A DNA stretch of 44,806 nt from NCBI GenBank assembly GCA_029279965.1, contig JAJUHJ010000012.1, positions 1 to 44,806 of the forward strand, given 5' to 3'. This document shows, piece by piece, positions 43,165-44,806 of the stretch. Each line of letters begins with the position of its first letter. Position 1 is the first letter of the stretch. This DNA comes from Phyllobacteriaceae bacterium. GTDB lineage: Bacteria; Pseudomonadota; Alphaproteobacteria; Rhizobiales; Rhizobiaceae. The position numbers and the translations under genes are program-made. The notes beneath the pieces are model-generated. The model saw only the letters and a list, made by a program, of their open reading frames with translations, made no database searches and was not told where the DNA came from.

Positions 43165-44806
43165 TCAAACAATGAAATCCGGCGTCAGCTGCCTGTCGGA
43201 CACCCGGAGCTCTATGATCGCGGGCCCGCCCGAGCCGAGGGCCTGCTCCAATGCTTCGGGGAACTGATCTTCGTGCTCGACCACTGTGCCAAAGACGCCG
43301 TGAGAGCGGGCCAGCATCGCGAAATCCGGGTTCTCGAGGCTCGTCCCGCTGGGTCGCCCCGGATAGTGTCGCTCCTGATGCATACGGATCGTACCGTAAA
43401 TGCCGTTGTTGACGATAATGACGATAATGCCAAGCCTGTTCTGGACGGCGGTGGCAAAGTCGGGCGAGGCCATCATGAAACAGCCGTCGCCGGCCAGCGC
43501 GACGACGGTGCGGCCAGGGTGGCGCAGCTTGGCGGCGATGGCAGCAGGCAATCCATAGCCCATGGATCCCGACTTCGGGGCGATCTGCGTGCCGAACCCC
43601 TTGTACCGGAAGAACCTGTGCAGCCAGATGTTGTAGTTCCCTGCACCATTCGTGATGATGGCGTCTTCAGGAAGGCTCTCGCTCAAATGCTTGACAATGG
43701 CGGCGATGTCGAGCCCGTGGGGCTTCGTTCGACCCTTCTGAAACTCCTCATACGCCTCGCGGCCGCCTTTGGTCCATTCCGTCCATGGGGACGGATCCAG
43801 AGGCGGAATGGTTTCGAGTGCTTCTGTAAAACGGGAAACGCTGGAGAGAAGTGGCAAATGCGGATTGTAGACGCTGCCAAGGTCTTCCGGCCCCGGAAAG
43901 ACGTGGACAAGCGTCTGGTCAGGAACCGGTATTTTCAGCGCCGTGTAAGCCTTGGTGGTGATTTCGCTCAGGCGGTCGCCGATCACCAACAGAAGGTCCG
44001 CCTGCTCGACCCGCTGGGTGAGCGCCGGGTTCGATCCCGGGCTTAGATCGCCAAGATACTGCTCCAGCCTGTTATCAAAGATGTCCTGTGAACGAAAACC
44101 AGCCACAACAGGAAGATTGTTGTTTACACAAAACCGCGTGAGCTGCGCGGAGGATTCAGCCGACCAGCCGCTCCCGCCGACAATGACGAGAGGGCGCCGG
44201 GCTTTGCCAAGCAGTTCGGCGACGGCGGACATATCTGCGTTCGAAGGCCCGGAGAGTGCTGCACGATACATCGGGAAATCCGCGACATCACTTCGGGTCT
44301 CCAGAACATCCTCCGGAACGCAAAGCACCACCGGACCCGGTCGACCGTGTGTCGCAATATGGAAAGCGCGGCTCACAAATTCAGGCAACAAGTCGGGGGT
44401 ATTCACCTCGCCAACCCACTTTGTCATATCCGCGAAGACGCGGGTATAATCCACTTCCTGGAAACCTTCGCGCCCGCGCTCCATGGACGAAACCTGTCCG
44501 ATGATCAGGACCATGGGAGTAGAGTCCTGCCGGGCGGTGTGCAGGCCGATGGCAGCGTGCATCGCTCCCGGTCCGCGGCTGACGATGCAAACTCCCGGCA
44601 AACCGCGGATCTTGGCATCGGCTTCCGCCATATGTGACGCGTTCGCTTCATGCCGGCAGGGCACAAACCGAACGCCAGCGCCGGGAGTGAGGAGGGCATC
44701 GAAGAATGGCAGAGCGCTTTCGCCGGGCACACCGAAGACCGTATCCACACCGTGGATGCGCAATGCCGAAACAAGAATTTCTCCCCCGTTCCGCGATCCG
44801 GTTTCC
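43165..44806 (-). CDS. Thiamine diphosphate enzyme, acetolactate synthase-like (5' end cut by window)
   Basis: ThDP-dependent enzyme of the acetolactate synthase / benzoylformate decarboxylase superfamily, at least 546 residues. The catalytic Glu is in CRHEANASHMAEA, PGAMHAAIG marks the N-terminal domain, and the ThDP/Mg2+ motif is GDGCFMMASPDF ... VIIVNNGIYG. The track starts at a TTG (44763), but the frame stays open to the window edge and reads GGEILVSALRIHGVDTVFG, typical of the family's N-terminus, so the true start lies just outside. Family members decarboxylate or carboligate 2-oxo acids; the substrate is unknown. It is 225 bp upstream of tctC on the same strand. Confidence 0.9.
   Translation of the reverse strand, partial: ETGSRNGGEILVSALRIHGVDTVFGVPGESALPFFDALLTPGAGVRFVPCRHEANASHMAEADAKIRGLPGVCIVSRGPGAMHAAIGLHTARQDSTPMVLIIGQVSSMERGREGFQEVDYTRVFADMTKWVGEVNTPDLLPEFVSRAFHIATHGRPGPVVLCVPEDVLETRSDVADFPMYRAALSGPSNADMSAVAELLGKARRPLVIVGGSGWSAESSAQLTRFCVNNNLPVVAGFRSQDIFDNRLEQYLGDLSPGSNPALTQRVEQADLLLVIGDRLSEITTKAYTALKIPVPDQTLVHVFPGPEDLGSVYNPHLPLLSSVSRFTEALETIPPLDPSPWTEWTKGGREAYEEFQKGRTKPHGLDIAAIVKHLSESLPEDAIITNGAGNYNIWLHRFFRYKGFGTQIAPKSGSMGYGLPAAIAAKLRHPGRTVVALAGDGCFMMASPDFATAVQNRLGIIVIIVNNGIYGTIRMHQERHYPGRPSGTSLENPDFAMLARSHGVFGTVVEHEDQFPEALEQALGSGGPAIIELRVSDRQLTPDFIV

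Noticed and set aside
42967-44046. 359-residue plus-strand frame
   Set aside because: Mostly antisense to the ThDP enzyme, which is clearly coding.
1-44806. tRNA, rRNA, CRISPR arrays, complete insertion sequences, conjugation genes
   Set aside because: Looked for by eye; no repeat array, transposase motif, tra/trb gene or RNA gene could be supported.

Overview
The window looks like part of a secondary replicon (megaplasmid or chromid) of an alphaproteobacterium of the order Hyphomicrobiales/Rhizobiales, most likely a Phyllobacteriaceae-type organism (Mesorhizobium, Chelativorans, Nitratireductor, Hoeflea and similar). The evidence is a complete repABC replication/partition locus with its antisense RNA, the GC-rich sequence, a fused MrpA/B (PhaAB-type) antiporter subunit, and the density of TRAP, TTT and ABC uptake systems. 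No tRNA, rRNA, CRISPR array or intact insertion sequence was seen. Species cannot be fixed from the sequence alone.

Layout. 1-800: no supported gene, one small palindromic hairpin. 0.8-2.9 kb: a tyrosine recombinase and an Xre/RES toxin-antitoxin pair. 3.0-6.8 kb: repC, the ctRNA, repB and repA (minus strand operon) with two parS-like palindromes. 7.2-10.4 kb: isocitrate lyase with a small upstream gene, divergent from a ScfR/RamB-like regulator (glyoxylate shunt control). 10.5-25.3 kb: a large catabolic region made of a malate/lactate-type dehydrogenase, a TAXI-type TRAP binding protein, an aldehyde dehydrogenase, a two-subunit class I fumarase/tartrate dehydratase with a MaoC hydratase, and a tight seven-gene operon (DUF6282-like hydrolase, fused TRAP permease, FAH-family hydrolase, quinone oxidoreductase, MaoC, acyl-CoA synthetase, SDR) divergent from an IclR regulator. 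25.6-31.6 kb: a six-gene Mrp/Pha cation/proton antiporter operon with overlapping genes. 31.7-34.9 kb: an ectoine-type ABC importer (ehuBCDA order). 35.1-42.9 kb: a minus-strand operon of a tripartite tricarboxylate transporter (TctC-TctB-TctA) followed by a PurB/PcaB-like C-N or C-C lyase, an M20 amidohydrolase, an MmgE/PrpD protein and a GNAT acetyltransferase. 43.2 kb to the end: an acetolactate-synthase-like ThDP enzyme cut by the right edge.

How it works together. The replicon carries uptake and catabolism of organic acids plus salt/pH tolerance. Two observations stand out. First, four 17-bp sites of the form RTTYCG-N5-CGRAAC lie upstream of the dehydrogenase, the TAXI protein, the ALDH/fumarase divergent pair and the IclR/DUF6282 divergent pair; this suggests that one IclR protein controls the whole 10.4-24.5 kb region as a single pathway, and it links the TAXI binding protein to the fused permease 8.6 kb away. 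Second, the TTT operon pairs an MmgE/PrpD protein with a fumarase/aspartase-superfamily lyase, the enzyme combination known from iminodisuccinate breakdown (epimerase plus C-N lyase), with an added amidohydrolase and acetyltransferase. Substrates of both systems are not established by the sequence.
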